A DNA stretch of 44,368 nucleotides from an uncultured Saprospiraceae bacterium (lineage in GTDB: Bacteria; Bacteroidota; Bacteroidia; Chitinophagales; Saprospiraceae): contig CAJQQY010000251.1 in NCBI GenBank assembly GCA_905480595.1, positions 1-44,368 on the forward strand, written 5' to 3'. A program made the translations under genes and the position numbers. This document shows, in pieces, positions 18,101-25,744 of this stretch (position 1 is its first letter; every line of letters starts with the position of its first letter). The notes beneath the pieces are model-generated. The model was not told the origin of the DNA, searched no databases, and was given only the letters and a program-made list of their open reading frames with translations.

Positions 18101-18216
18101 TTAACTTCTTCAACCGCATTCGAATTATTTGCTACTTGCAAATATCCTACTGCCATGATTCCAACAAAAATAGAAGTGAAAATAGTAATAGAAAAGCTTT
18201 TTGTAAATCCGTACAT
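12136..18216 (-). CDS. Secreted M43 (pappalysin-type) metalloprotease, multi-domain T9SS cargo
   Basis: 2026 residues. Signal peptide about 1-34. Peptidase M43 domain about 85-335 with zinc site HEMGHYLGLYH (235-245) and Met-turn NYMDINP (307-313), so the protease looks active. Then a PKD domain (about 355-437), a right-handed beta-helix-like region (about 440-800, cysteine-containing pectate-lyase-like style), an Ig-like segment (about 805-870), a calcium-binding-like NGIDDDGDGLIDCFDPEC stretch, seven FG-GAP/VCBS repeats (DIDGDG, DVDKDG, DFDGDG and similar, about 940-1295), a CARDB-like region (about 1362-1490), more Ig-like domains, SprB-like repeats (about 1690-1835), and a gliding-motility-associated type B C-terminal domain (about 1930-2026, starting PNAFTPDGDGLNDTF). 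It is exported by type IX secretion and is probably cell-surface bound. Monocistronic, with a terminator directly after. Confidence 0.95.
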   Translation of the reverse strand: MYGFTKSFSITIFTSIFVGIMAVGYLQVANNSNAVEEVNDQQFCAHDHMLQKAIDSDPTIKSTIESQETQAYNYVTSAANQAESFLADFTLPVVVHIVHQNGAENIDNAQVDQAIADLNAAYDGSFGTGVNTEIEFCLAKTTIDGDPSTGVTREVSDLTNVTIETEDLLLKEIDRWDPTKYINIWVVASVSSNALVGNVRGYSYMPAFHGTDRDGIVIEAEFFGSSPENSTILAHEMGHYLGLYHTFHAGCGNDNCLLDGDRVCDTPPDWTMAEAPCNVDENSCFTDADDASANNPFTTDVNDMRENYMDINPLACLTAFTQGQADRMTFFINGPRVSLTGSTVCNTDCDTPIEELSFNPGNDTTIFAGTPQVFFASTSVDPTATTFSWTLNSLEIGTGANLVYQFNTAGTYTLTLTAGNADADCSVSYSIEVTVVDCIGNSHVDAATGVDVFMCGDPGSPCRTIQYALDNSVCSGDTIFVHSGTYSLPGATPSSTPIALIPEDYTVTFFGVEDDGDVIIDGEGERRGFVYNYAGFPCPPSLSNNGINVANQINFAHLTIQNTESLVDLCTDGSFSAGGAAMYIVNSEGSTLDVSVDDCRFLNNNSFDDEPLNDIRPAVGAIFFDGRVNETTLLNTSSSLTISDSEFSGNRAEQDANGGIGGAVTVYYSTDIDISDSYFCNNSVYTENGDSGDLQLNRNAGGAIAIFDYTNTLSPNNHIYNIDNCYFFDNSATSGNGAGFPDMSEGGAVFLGGQVSNSSVTSTAVLNISNSSFFNNNIESGTEHFDNSVGTIIPTGVTSNSNPYTFDLGNDTTICNIDSVTIGTDILGAEFLWSTGATTSMITVGDTGVYILTISMGACEFVDSLEVSEIICGEICNNGIDDDGDGLIDCFDPECCGQDGCDLAFYNECANDCEFTNIQNVVQAQLKWQSGTDVSMSATPVTADIDGDGTPEVIIAQRALTNNRIIILDGTNGQEELQIPVAGVDAHSYLAVADVDKDGTAEIFYYGGSTLTRFEHDGTFTASQNLAGSAIGWPETVGVADFDGDGSVEVYVSNTIFNADDLTVIAILPITTADAVLSVAADVLDDASCSNCEGLELVMGKRVYSVDISNGMTTLEMESNLDNGIVSIADIDKDGDLDGVVSVFNPSNIGSSSLIYGWDLQTNATIGQYDPGDNASPSTIADIDGDSQLEIVFKTSTDLVALENDFTLKWTTPSVEDDLNITSSVAFDFDGDGDFEIVSRGEEAMEILDGTNGTILFTTPILSSTFAETPVIVDVDGDGLTEILVSGAASQFDVNNDDGFVRAYTSSTFPWQTTRKVWNQNAYFNVNIQEDLTLPISQQQHHIVGDNVVLNNFLAQHGQQLGADASINSVDVQCALDELMVTLEVCNTGDNVLSYTTPITFYTSNPTTGPTSGLATETLGVVVPIDSCTFVQYTIPAQYDDPVFVVVNDDNSINLPYDLNSDFPVTNIGECDYSNNIIQFTEVPEPYELDLGGTITICDNSSLELNASSHFVSYEWQDGTTDSTFTVWDGGDYTVTVIDSCGGVQTDMVSIIVDPNTVNMTMPENAVVCPTQDTSFTVVGDFDTFNWQTIEGGDDFLDCTTCQTVNIINPDEEVMYVVTASNSLTGCYSVDTVSLTFTSISTSGDTLVCAGESVLIHGNLESVATTYTETFTSILGCDSTSSITLNNYPTSTLSFQSTPTCPNGSQGSVTVSISPGVATNYEWSVTGAGNVPTIDGLPAGVYTVTVTDTNDCTTEGSVEVVEDNSFSITTDFIPPTCIGGDDGVLEILNGQQDWTYSLNGGAFQASSIFAGLSAGVYDIAVQIGDCTFDNLSGEVENPFGIQVAGFPGDATIDYPDSFQVPDLLIVSTNPIASIVWSAPTAAGLNGLSCINCESPMALPLQTSTTYTFTVTDEEGCAVALSFTLTVNLPCDPETVEIPNAFTPDGDGLNDTFSAVTEERIEEVLEIKIYNRWGNPVYSSETGVPWDGMDGDKPAPTDVYVWVMTIGCEIGDLNERITKSGEVTLIR

Positions 18217-18751
18217 ATTTATTGTTTTTGTATAAATAAAGTTCTTCCTAAATTTACTCGCAAAATACGAGATGAATTTCGATTTTTAGTAAAAAAAACT
18301 CGTAAGGTTAGTAAACAATGATAAGATAGTATAACAGCAGTTAGATAGACTTGTTTTTAGAATGATATTCCATTTTAATTAATGTGTAAAATACAATAAA
18401 ATTTATTTTTTCGACAAAAAAATTGAACATGTGATAGATAGGTGACGTAAGGAAGCTTTCTCAAAACCTTAGGCAACCTTTTTGAGTTTCGGTTGCAACT
18501 TTAAATGGAAGGATATGGGTAATATTAAATAAATATCGCTTTCGCCCTTTCAGAGCAAACTAAATTGTAATTAAAAAAATATTTACATGAACCTCAGTTT
18601 GTAAAAAACAACTTAATTTACAATTCTAAATTAAGACAAGTAAACAAAAAAGGCTGAAAGACTTATACCTCCAAACTAGGGCGTTGCCCAAGGTAAAACA
18701 AAAACTAAATTAAGCCCTGTAAGGGCGAAAACAAATTAAAAAAGATAAAAT
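18217..18751. other. Intergenic region between the metalloprotease and LytTR regulator genes
   Basis: 535 bases without a credible gene. The left part upstream of the metalloprotease is AT-rich and should hold its promoter, but I find no clean TAnnTTTG match. The right part holds a repeat-like element with inverted ends at 18540-18730. A small inverted pair, CTCAAAA and TTTTGAG, occurs at about 18460-18486. Confidence 0.5.
18540..18730. repeat. About 190-bp element with inverted ends
   Basis: Left end TTTCGCCCTTTCAGAGC (18540-18556) and right end GCCCTGTAAGGGCGAAA (18714-18730) are inverted copies matching at 15 of 17 positions. A third copy of the end sequence, TTTCGCCCTTTCAGGGC, occurs alone at 27816-27832. 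No open frame lies inside. It looks like a non-autonomous or REP-type intergenic repeat; mobility is not shown. Confidence 0.55.
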
Positions 18752-19456
18752 CTACAAACTAAACATCCGCTTAATCTCATTCGACCTCCTCCTCGAAACT
18801 TCAATCTCCTCCCCCGTCTTCATCGTAATCTTTAACTTTCCATTAAACCAAGTATCCAATTTCTCGATATAATTTAGATTTATAATCTGCTGCCGATTCA
18901 CTCGAAAAAAAGTGCTTTCATCCAGCACTCCTTCCAAATAATTCAAACTCCGCTGAACCAGAGGTTTATTTTCTTCAAAATAAATTCTAGAGTAATTCCC
19001 CATCGACTCAAAAATCCGAATATCACTAATTTTTACAAACCAACATTTCTCTCCATCTCTCACAAAAATTTGTTGAGTGGGGAAATCAGAACGTTTCGTT
19101 TTCGTTTTTCCTAAATCCAATTTGACAATCGCTTTTTCCAACCGCTCCTTTTTGATCGGCTTCAAAACATAATCAATCGCATTATAATCAAATGACTTGA
19201 TTGCATATTCATCGTAAGCTGTGGTAAAAATCACTTTCGGGATTTGATCTAAACTTTCCAAAAATTCAAATCCATTCATCCCAGGCAAGTGAATATCTAA
19301 AAACACAACTTCTGGAGAAAATTTTTCTAACAATACTTTTGCATCCTCTCCATTTTCTGCTTCCATTATTTCGTCAAAAGCACCGATATCCGACAAAATC
19401 GTAACTATCTCCTTGCGAGCCAACCTTGAATCTTCCACTACTAAACAATTACTCAT
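18752..19456 (-). CDS. LytTR-family response regulator
   Basis: 234 residues. A receiver domain (1-120) has the acidic pocket (VVEDS), the phosphoacceptor aspartate 54 in VVFLDIHLPGMNG, the TTAYDEYA switch threonine region and the VLKPI lysine. A LytTR DNA-binding domain (about 130-234) follows, with IFVRDGEKCWFVKISDI and FFRVNRQQIINLNYI. It is the cognate regulator of the sensor kinase gene just upstream; the genes overlap by 4 bp (ATGA), so they are co-translated. It is the last gene of this pair. Confidence 0.95.
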   Translation of the reverse strand: MSNCLVVEDSRLARKEIVTILSDIGAFDEIMEAENGEDAKVLLEKFSPEVVFLDIHLPGMNGFEFLESLDQIPKVIFTTAYDEYAIKSFDYNAIDYVLKPIKKERLEKAIVKLDLGKTKTKRSDFPTQQIFVRDGEKCWFVKISDIRIFESMGNYSRIYFEENKPLVQRSLNYLEGVLDESTFFRVNRQQIINLNYIEKLDTWFNGKLKITMKTGEEIEVSRRRSNEIKRMFSL

Positions 19457-20487
19457 ACCATCGGGATTTTTATCGAAGCCAATACAAAATCATTGATCTC
19501 TGACATTTTTAGATTAGCTTTTCCGCTATAAATTAAATCTAACCGCTGGCGAATATTCTCTAAGCCTACCCCCAATTTATCTCCCAACTTGGAAGACATT
19601 TTTAGGTTGCCCGTATTTTTTACATTGATATTTAAAAATCCATTGCCCTGATCAATATCAATCAAAATAGAACCACCTTCCTTGAATTGGGAGATACCAT
19701 GCTTTACCGCATTTTCAACTAAAAGTTGCAACATCATCGGTGGCAATTCTGCTTTCTCCAAACCTTCATCTACTTTAATTTTATACTTCAATTTATCTTC
19801 ATATTGAATCGACAACAGTTCCAAATATTGATTCACTATATTCAACTCTTCTTTCAAATTGACTTTAGATTGATCTGTATTTTTTAAAGCATATCTAAAA
19901 AGATCCGAAAAGTTCAATAACATTTCACGCGCCTTTTCTTTGTCTTCCAAAATTAGAGAACGAATATTATTAAGTGTATTAAAAACAAAATGAGGATTGA
20001 TTTGAGACTTGAGAGAACCGAGTTGGGCATCTTTCATTTCGGCAGCTAACTTCCATTTTTCGACTTCCGCTTGATTCCAATTATTAAAATAATGGACACA
20101 AAAATAAATCATATTCCAAGCCAACATAATAAGAAAGGCTATCATAAAATTCGAAAAAATGGTAGGGTAAATTATACCTTTTATTTGAAAGACATAAATT
20201 AAACCTCCGAAAATAATTCCTACAAAAAGTGTAGTTAACAAAAAAGTAGAACCAAGAATCAAAATCAACATTCTCCCAAATCCCCACCTTTTCCAATTCT
20301 TATTCCTAATAACTAATCGATAGACAGAGGTTACAAACAGACCCGTTAGTGTTGGAAAGAGACAATTCATGATCAGCATCTTAAGAGAAATTTCGAGTGT
20401 GCTCTGTACCAAAAAATTGGAAAGACCAAAAAGGCTCCAACCAATTAATTGTGCTATCCAAAAATTTCTATTTCCTGTTTTTATCAT
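19453..20487 (-). CDS. LytS-type sensor histidine kinase
   Basis: 344 residues from the ATG at 20487. The frame stays open to 20586, but that extension runs through an intergenic palindrome and reads as non-coding. Four hydrophobic segments (about 10-30, 38-58, 73-95, 108-133) precede a His_kinase domain with the phosphoacceptor histidine 166 in SQINPHFVFNTLNNIRSL. A HATPase_c part follows with LLVENAVKHGI (N box) and GVGLENIRQRL (G box). It has no separate sensor domain, so the membrane region probably senses the signal. It pairs with the overlapping LytTR regulator. The signal and target genes are unknown. Confidence 0.93.
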   Translation of the reverse strand: MIKTGNRNFWIAQLIGWSLFGLSNFLVQSTLEISLKMLIMNCLFPTLTGLFVTSVYRLVIRNKNWKRWGFGRMLILILGSTFLLTTLFVGIIFGGLIYVFQIKGIIYPTIFSNFMIAFLIMLAWNMIYFCVHYFNNWNQAEVEKWKLAAEMKDAQLGSLKSQINPHFVFNTLNNIRSLILEDKEKAREMLLNFSDLFRYALKNTDQSKVNLKEELNIVNQYLELLSIQYEDKLKYKIKVDEGLEKAELPPMMLQLLVENAVKHGISQFKEGGSILIDIDQGNGFLNINVKNTGNLKMSSKLGDKLGVGLENIRQRLDLIYSGKANLKMSEINDFVLASIKIPMV

Positions 20488-20514
20488 AAAAAAAATTGAT
20501 TTCGAGTAAGTCAA

Positions 20515-20543
20515 GTATCGGATACCTTGAAGGTATCCGATAC
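20515..20543. repeat. Palindromic repeat, family A, copy 1
   Basis: GTATCGGATACC, loop TTGAA, GGTATCCGATAC: perfect 12-bp arms, extendable to 14. It lies between the hydrolase and sensor kinase genes (both minus strand). Related copies are at 28708-28740 and 42328-42365. It may act as a terminator or attenuator, but there is no T run. Confidence 0.8.
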
Positions 20544-20557
20544 TAATACAAATATTT

Positions 20558-21952
20558 TTACATTCCAAGAATCCAATCAGAAACAAATTTCATGGCCTCC
20601 TCATTAAACGTCTCTTCTATTTTGGCATACTCAGAAGGAGCTCCAGTTTCTGCTTTTTGAAATAAATGATTCAAGCCTTTGAATTCTTTTATCGTTACAT
20701 TTTTATTCCCTGCTTTCGCTAGACTATTTCTAATTCCTTCTAAATTTTCCTTTGAAGTTACTTGCAAATCCAATTCACCATTTATAGCCAAGACTGGACA
20801 TGTCACTTTCGACAAATAAGTTGCAGGATCAAATTGCATAAAATAAAGGAACCAATCATCAAGCATCATTCCTAGCTGATCTTCAATAAATTTTTCTTTA
20901 CTTTCTCCTTCTTTTTCTTCGGCAGGCAACATTTCAAATCCTTCTGACAAAATCTCAGTCAACCCTTTTCGTAAATCATCTTTGCTCATTTCAGAGTGGT
21001 CATACATAAAATTGAATACCTGCTTCGTAATCTTAGTATTCGCTTTTCGTGATTCTGAATCTACACCTTCCGCCTCTGAAATTTTATCCGTTTGCAACAT
21101 CATTAATTCGGGAATTTTGATTCCTGGCCCTGCCAAAAGAACAATAAAATCGACATCATTATTTTCACTTGCCACGATAGGTGCAATCATTCCTCCTTCA
21201 CTATGTCCACACAATCCAATTTTTTTCCCAGCCATATCTTTTCTTTTTTTCAAAAAAGAAACAGCAGCATTAACATCATCAGCGAAGTCTCTTGAAGTCG
21301 AACCTTTAAATGTTCCAGTTGATTCTGCTACGCCTCGATCATCATATCGAAGCACCGCAACTCCCCTTTTAGTAAAATGATCTGACAATACTAAAAAAGG
21401 TTTGTGTCCTATCAATTCTTCATTTCGATCTTGCGGTCCAGAACCTGTAATGAGTACAACTACTTCTTCAAATTTCCCACCAGGAGGAGTCGTTAAAGTG
21501 CCAGCTAATACATGTCCCCCTTTTGAGTTTTCAAATTTCACTTCTTCCTGTCCATAATCAAAAGTCTTAGGTTCTTGTGGTCGAACCAATTCCTTTTTCT
21601 CAATTTTTTCACGAGTCATTTTTAATGGTAAAGACATTGGCCCTTGTTTAAATATTCCTTCGATTTCAGTTCCCACATCATTCAATGTTGCCGTATATTT
21701 CATTCCTATATTTGGCATTTCAATCGTTAATTCTTTTCCATCTAAAACTACTTCTTGAACTGAAATTCCATTCGCACCTTGATCTGGGCTATCCATAGTT
21801 GCTTTCAATTTTTCGCCATCTTCTGTGATGTGAAATACGAGACGCAACTGCATACCTTGAACCTCTATGGCTCCATTCCAATCGCCTAAAACACTTTGAG
21901 CATTGATGAAATTTGAAATCGCTAAAAGAAGAACAACCATTATTTTTTTCAT
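20558..21952 (-). CDS. Secreted alpha/beta hydrolase
   Basis: 464 residues. Signal peptide MKKIMVVLLLAISNFINAQS. Residues 20-115 form an accessory beta domain (starting GDWNGAIEVQGMQLRLVF) common in this Bacteroidota family. Residues 140-464 are an alpha/beta hydrolase: oxyanion-side motif ITGSGPQDRNEEL, nucleophile elbow GLCGHSEGGMIAP (serine 251), acid in NGELDLQV and the catalytic histidine in GLNHLF. Likely a periplasmic or extracellular esterase or peptidase-like enzyme; substrate unknown. A TACATTTG element at 21983-21990 lies just upstream. A palindromic repeat separates it from the downstream sensor kinase. Confidence 0.9.
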   Translation of the reverse strand: MKKIMVVLLLAISNFINAQSVLGDWNGAIEVQGMQLRLVFHITEDGEKLKATMDSPDQGANGISVQEVVLDGKELTIEMPNIGMKYTATLNDVGTEIEGIFKQGPMSLPLKMTREKIEKKELVRPQEPKTFDYGQEEVKFENSKGGHVLAGTLTTPPGGKFEEVVVLITGSGPQDRNEELIGHKPFLVLSDHFTKRGVAVLRYDDRGVAESTGTFKGSTSRDFADDVNAAVSFLKKRKDMAGKKIGLCGHSEGGMIAPIVASENNDVDFIVLLAGPGIKIPELMMLQTDKISEAEGVDSESRKANTKITKQVFNFMYDHSEMSKDDLRKGLTEILSEGFEMLPAEEKEGESKEKFIEDQLGMMLDDWFLYFMQFDPATYLSKVTCPVLAINGELDLQVTSKENLEGIRNSLAKAGNKNVTIKEFKGLNHLFQKAETGAPSEYAKIEETFNEEAMKFVSDWILGM

Positions 21953-21982
21953 GATATTTAATATTTGATATTTTTAATACTT

Positions 21983-21990
21983 CAAATGTA
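21983..21990 (-). promoter_or_regulatory. -7 element before the hydrolase gene
   Basis: Minus strand TACATTTG matches TAnnTTTG and lies 31 bases before the start codon. The expected -33 position holds only a weak TTTCG about 23 bases upstream. Confidence 0.4.
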
Positions 21991-22149
21991 GAAAGTAAAA
22001 TATCAAATATTATCGAAATAGTGATGAGTGGTTGTATAAAATGATGAATGGTTTTTAGAGAGAATACAGATGATTATGAACGAGCGAATTAGTATCAGTT
22101 TTTTTATATGAGATTCATGATTATTTTCAAAAACCAACTCCTTTCTGCC

Positions 22150-22157
22150 TATATTTG
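22150..22157 (+). promoter_or_regulatory. -7 element before the YARHG lipoprotein gene
   Basis: TATATTTG matches TAnnTTTG; TTTTC at 22124-22128, about 21 bases upstream, is one base from the usual -33 element. The start codon is only 14 bases downstream, so the transcript would be nearly leaderless. Confidence 0.4.
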
Positions 22158-22170
22158 AAAAAAAATAAAT

Positions 22171-23145
22171 ATGAAAAATATCACCTACCTAATTTTGTTT
22201 GCATTTTTAATTTCAAGTTGTGGAAATGAAATAAAAAACAAAGATGCGAAAGTTGAAATTGAGCAAGGAACCAAAATTTCAGAAGAAGATCAATCAACAA
22301 AAATCGAAGAAAAAACGCCAGAAGAAAAACCTCAAACTTCAACACAAGATCTACTTGGATTTTGGGTAGGAAATTTTGTACCTGACAAAGATGGTGAAGA
22401 TAAAGCTATGTTTATTGATGATGGATATATGTGGAGCAGAACAAATAAAATTAATATTTCGATTGATCAAATCATCGATAGTTTAGTCGCAGGTCATAGT
22501 GTTGTTGCAGGAAATGATCGTCCTTTCGAAGGTACAATTGAAAAACTCGATAATCCCGAACGGTATTTTTTCCAAGTAAAAGAACCGGGCGATAATAAAT
22601 ACGACGGAGAGTTTTCATTCACTATTTTTATGGAGGATAATAATTTAATTGGAAAATGGACAGCTTATAAAAACATCGAAATCAAGAACAGAAAATATAT
22701 GCTCAATCCAAAAAAGTTTACCTACAACCCAGACATCATGCTCGAAGATTCCAAACGATATATTGATTGGAATAAAAAAATTGAGACAAAAGAAATGATG
22801 AAATTTGATACAGATGAGGTGGATGAATGGATCATAAATGAATTTGCAACTGCCACTCATTTAAGTTATAAAATAAATGCATCCAATAGATTGTTGGCCA
22901 AATCAGAAGTGGAGAATTTAAAAAAAGGAGATTTAACTATTATTAGAAATTGTATTTATGCAAGACATGGTTACTCTTTTAGAAATAGACCATTGCGGGT
23001 TTTCTTCGATGCTCAAAGTTGGTACATCCCTGTCCATGCTGATATAAAAAAAGACTTCACAGAAATCGAAAAAGAAAACATTAAGCTATTGTTGAGGTAT
23101 GAAAAAAATGCCGCAGAATATTATGATTCTTTTGGACGAGGATAA
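22171..23145 (+). CDS. YARHG-domain lipoprotein
   Basis: 324 residues. Lipoprotein signal with lipobox ISSC (cysteine at residue 17), then a charged linker rich in K and E. The middle part (about 60-190) looks beta-rich (LLGFWVGNFVPDKDGEDKAM). A YARHG domain sits at about 250-305: CIYARHGYSFRNRPL, then FFDAQSWYIP. YARHG domains occur in secreted and surface proteins and are thought to bind envelope components; exact function unknown. The following DUF2306 gene starts 20 bp later on the same strand and may be co-transcribed. Confidence 0.88.
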   Translation: MKNITYLILFAFLISSCGNEIKNKDAKVEIEQGTKISEEDQSTKIEEKTPEEKPQTSTQDLLGFWVGNFVPDKDGEDKAMFIDDGYMWSRTNKINISIDQIIDSLVAGHSVVAGNDRPFEGTIEKLDNPERYFFQVKEPGDNKYDGEFSFTIFMEDNNLIGKWTAYKNIEIKNRKYMLNPKKFTYNPDIMLEDSKRYIDWNKKIETKEMMKFDTDEVDEWIINEFATATHLSYKINASNRLLAKSEVENLKKGDLTIIRNCIYARHGYSFRNRPLRVFFDAQSWYIPVHADIKKDFTEIEKENIKLLLRYEKNAAEYYDSFGRG

Positions 23146-23164
23146 AATATTGAGACAATTTTAG

Positions 23165-23815
23165 ATGAACCAAACTTCCATTTATTTTTTCAAAACCATT
23201 TATTATTTATCATTAAGTTACTTCATGTATTTAATGATTTTGATTACGTGGCAATATGTTCCGATCAATTTTGACGTAGCTTTTTTAAATTTAAAACAGG
23301 AAGAAATAATTTATCCGCATTATCAAATCGCTTTTTTCAGCCATGTTTATTCAAGTATTTTTGTTTTGATAATTGGTGCTTTTCAATTTTCTAAGACCAT
23401 CCGAAATCATTTTTCCAATCTTCATAAAAATCTTGGGAAATTTTATATTCTTCTTGTCTTAGCCATTGCAAGTCCTTCAGGGTTGGTGATGGCATATCAT
23501 GCAAATGGAGGTGTTTTTTCAAAAATCTCTTTTTCAATTCAAGCAGTATTATGGTTTTATTTTACATGGAAAGCTTATCAATTTGCCAAAAATAAAGATT
23601 GGGAAAAGCATCAAAACTTTATGCTAAGAAGTTTTGCGTTGACACTATCAGCTATTAGTTTAAGATTATTAAAATGGGGAATCGTTTCAACTTTAGCACC
23701 ACCACCGATGGATACTTACAAAGTGGTTTCTTGGCTTGGTTGGATGTTAAATTTAGCAATAGTTGAAATCTATATTTGGAAAAAAAATGAATATTCAACA
23801 CCCAACAAGGAATAA
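23165..23815 (+). CDS. DUF2306 membrane protein
   Basis: 216 residues with six to seven predicted membrane helices. The arrangement of HYQIAFFSHVYSSIFVLIIGAFQF, then NLHKNLGKFYI and SGLVMAYHANGG, is typical of DUF2306 (heme/cytochrome-like four-histidine membrane proteins). Conserved histidines within helices (HYQ, FFSH, LHKNLGK, MAYH, KHQNFM) may bind a cofactor, which is inference. Function is not established. It follows the YARHG gene closely. The stop codon lies inside the left arm of a long inverted repeat shared with the convergent gene. Confidence 0.88.
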   Translation: MNQTSIYFFKTIYYLSLSYFMYLMILITWQYVPINFDVAFLNLKQEEIIYPHYQIAFFSHVYSSIFVLIIGAFQFSKTIRNHFSNLHKNLGKFYILLVLAIASPSGLVMAYHANGGVFSKISFSIQAVLWFYFTWKAYQFAKNKDWEKHQNFMLRSFALTLSAISLRLLKWGIVSTLAPPPMDTYKVVSWLGWMLNLAIVEIYIWKKNEYSTPNKE

Positions 23816-23878
23816 CCAATTTCCAACGGAAGTAAAAATCTAGTTTAGTACTTCCTTCGAAATTGGATATTCCTTGTT
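23804..23878. terminator. Long inverted repeat between convergent genes
   Basis: Left arm from AACAAGGAATAACCAATTTC to GGAAGTA (23804-23834) and right arm 23849-23878 are inverted copies with a few mismatches, separated by 14 bases. The DUF2306 stop codon lies in the left arm and the T9SS protein ends 21 bp beyond the right. It could terminate both transcripts, although it lacks a clear T run and resembles an intergenic repeat element. Confidence 0.6.
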
Positions 23879-23898
23879 CGATATTCGATATTCCCGCC

Positions 23899-25653
23899 CT
23901 ACTCTCCTACCACTATTTTTTTATAAAAAACTCCGCTTGCTGTTTTTCCTTTTAAGAAATAAATCCCGCTAGAAGTGTTTTGTAAATGTATTGTTACAGA
24001 ATTTTCAATATCTTCTATTTTCTCCCAAACCATTTTTCCTGAAACATCAAAAACTTGTAATTGAGATATTTTTTCATTGGGGAAATCTAATTCAAAAATT
24101 CCATTATTTGGATTTGGGTAAAGTGTAACATTTTTTCCAAAATCAATATTTTCATCAGAAGAAATAATCGCACATGGATTTGAACTCAGCCCATAATTGT
24201 CGTACCAATTGCGCAATTGCTCTACTTCTTCAAACATCAAAGTTACATTTCCTAAATGATCTAATCCCTCTTCTTGATGAAAAGACCAAGCAATCGTTGT
24301 TTCAAAAACTGCTTGTGAAACCAAAGCTAAATCAATACTCGGATCACCAAAATCAAATTTACCAGTCGAAGCAATCGCTCGAATATCTCCACCTGTGACA
24401 CCTACCGATTCCATCGACCACTCAGTCGATTCATTCGGATCACCAAAATAAACATGATCTACAATATCCATACTTGTTGGATCATAACCACTCCCGCCTT
24501 CAGTAATTGGCGTACCATCCCGCCATGATCCTGACAAATAATTAAAATATTCAGCTGGTGTACCGGGGCCAGTAATTGGGGGAGGCGGAGCTCCAATTCC
24601 TGCATTTTGATAAGTCAAAAAATGTTGCAATTCAGTATCCATAAAAGTGACTGCTTGAACTGGTGGTTGAGTGGAATAAGTTGGGACTCCTGCTTGACAA
24701 CCTCCGTTCGTATCTCCATCTATTTGATCTTGATTATAAGCATAAAATGTATTCAAATCAGGATTACAACCAAGATAATCATCAGTAAAACATCCCAAAT
24801 CAAAATCCACCCATAAGCCTACGTGTAATGAATCCAAGGGATCTTGAGCTCGATTGATAATTCGATAAGAAGTAAATATTGTATTATCCAAGACAGGTGC
24901 AAGCGGGCACTCCACACTCCAAGTTGTCATCTGAATTTCTAATCGAGCAATGTCTCCCACACCATCTCCTAAGTCATTAAAAATCGACCATGACATCTGA
25001 GAAGGAATTAAATTTCCATCTTCCAAAGGTGTTGGATAATCTCCATCCATAGCATTATAAATTCCATCAAAGTTTCTATCGAAAAAAGGAGCATATCCTT
25101 GATTTAAACCATCTGTAACCATAGGTAATGCAAATCCATTTTCTGCGAAAAAATTAGGATTGTCCCGACATGGGAAACCGACAATATTTGAATTTGGATT
25201 ATCGATAACTCCATTATCTTCAAAATCCAAAATGTGTAATTGAATCTCAGTTTTAGTAACTGTCCAAATCTTATTAAAATCTTCACAAGATGTAGCAGAA
25301 AACATTGTTCCGACATCGGATAGCGGTCCAGGCATATATCTACTTGCTCCTGATCCATAATCTACAGATGCTAACTTCAAATTCGGATTATCAGGCAAAC
25401 CAGTAAATCCACCTAACCAAAGTCCCGCTGCAAAAATGGTTGCAGGACTTTCTGAATTCATATAAGGAACTTGGAAACCTGCAAAATTTCCTCCTGAATC
25501 CCGAAAGAGATAACCTCCATTCGAGACTTTTGCATTGATATTATTGGTGTTGATATTGTCGTGTGCAGAAGGGATGGGACAATTGATTTGAGAAAAACTG
25601 ATTTGAGAGAGATAGCATAATGCAGCTATCAAAAGTGTAACGTGCTTTTTCAT
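23899..25653 (-). CDS. T9SS type A sorting domain protein
   Basis: 584 residues. Signal peptide about 1-22 (MKKHVTLLIAALCYLSQISF). The main body (about 25-500) is a secreted domain of unknown function rich in DG, NP and GG turns, with phrases such as RDSGGNFAGFQVPYMNSE, NRNFDGIYNAMDGDYP and RIINRAQDPLDSLHVGLWVD. The end (about 505-584) is a type A sorting domain: VTLYPNPNNGIFELDF, then LQVFDVSGKMVW and SSGIYFLKG. The protein is therefore exported by type IX secretion and probably anchored to the surface. Calcium-binding-like DxDxDG motifs (NRNFDGIYNAMDGDY) are present. No enzyme motif seen. Confidence 0.9.
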   Translation of the reverse strand: MKKHVTLLIAALCYLSQISFSQINCPIPSAHDNINTNNINAKVSNGGYLFRDSGGNFAGFQVPYMNSESPATIFAAGLWLGGFTGLPDNPNLKLASVDYGSGASRYMPGPLSDVGTMFSATSCEDFNKIWTVTKTEIQLHILDFEDNGVIDNPNSNIVGFPCRDNPNFFAENGFALPMVTDGLNQGYAPFFDRNFDGIYNAMDGDYPTPLEDGNLIPSQMSWSIFNDLGDGVGDIARLEIQMTTWSVECPLAPVLDNTIFTSYRIINRAQDPLDSLHVGLWVDFDLGCFTDDYLGCNPDLNTFYAYNQDQIDGDTNGGCQAGVPTYSTQPPVQAVTFMDTELQHFLTYQNAGIGAPPPPITGPGTPAEYFNYLSGSWRDGTPITEGGSGYDPTSMDIVDHVYFGDPNESTEWSMESVGVTGGDIRAIASTGKFDFGDPSIDLALVSQAVFETTIAWSFHQEEGLDHLGNVTLMFEEVEQLRNWYDNYGLSSNPCAIISSDENIDFGKNVTLYPNPNNGIFELDFPNEKISQLQVFDVSGKMVWEKIEDIENSVTIHLQNTSSGIYFLKGKTASGVFYKKIVVGE

Positions 25654-25744
25654 ATTTATAATTTTTTGATAAAAAAAGTTGTGACCTCAAAGTAAAACAA
25701 TTCGCCATACATTTTTTCACCAAAAATAAATCAATGTCAGGTTT

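Noticed and set aside
20488..20586. Upstream extension of the sensor kinase frame to 20586
   Set aside because: It translates the family A palindrome; the family start is the ATG at 20487.
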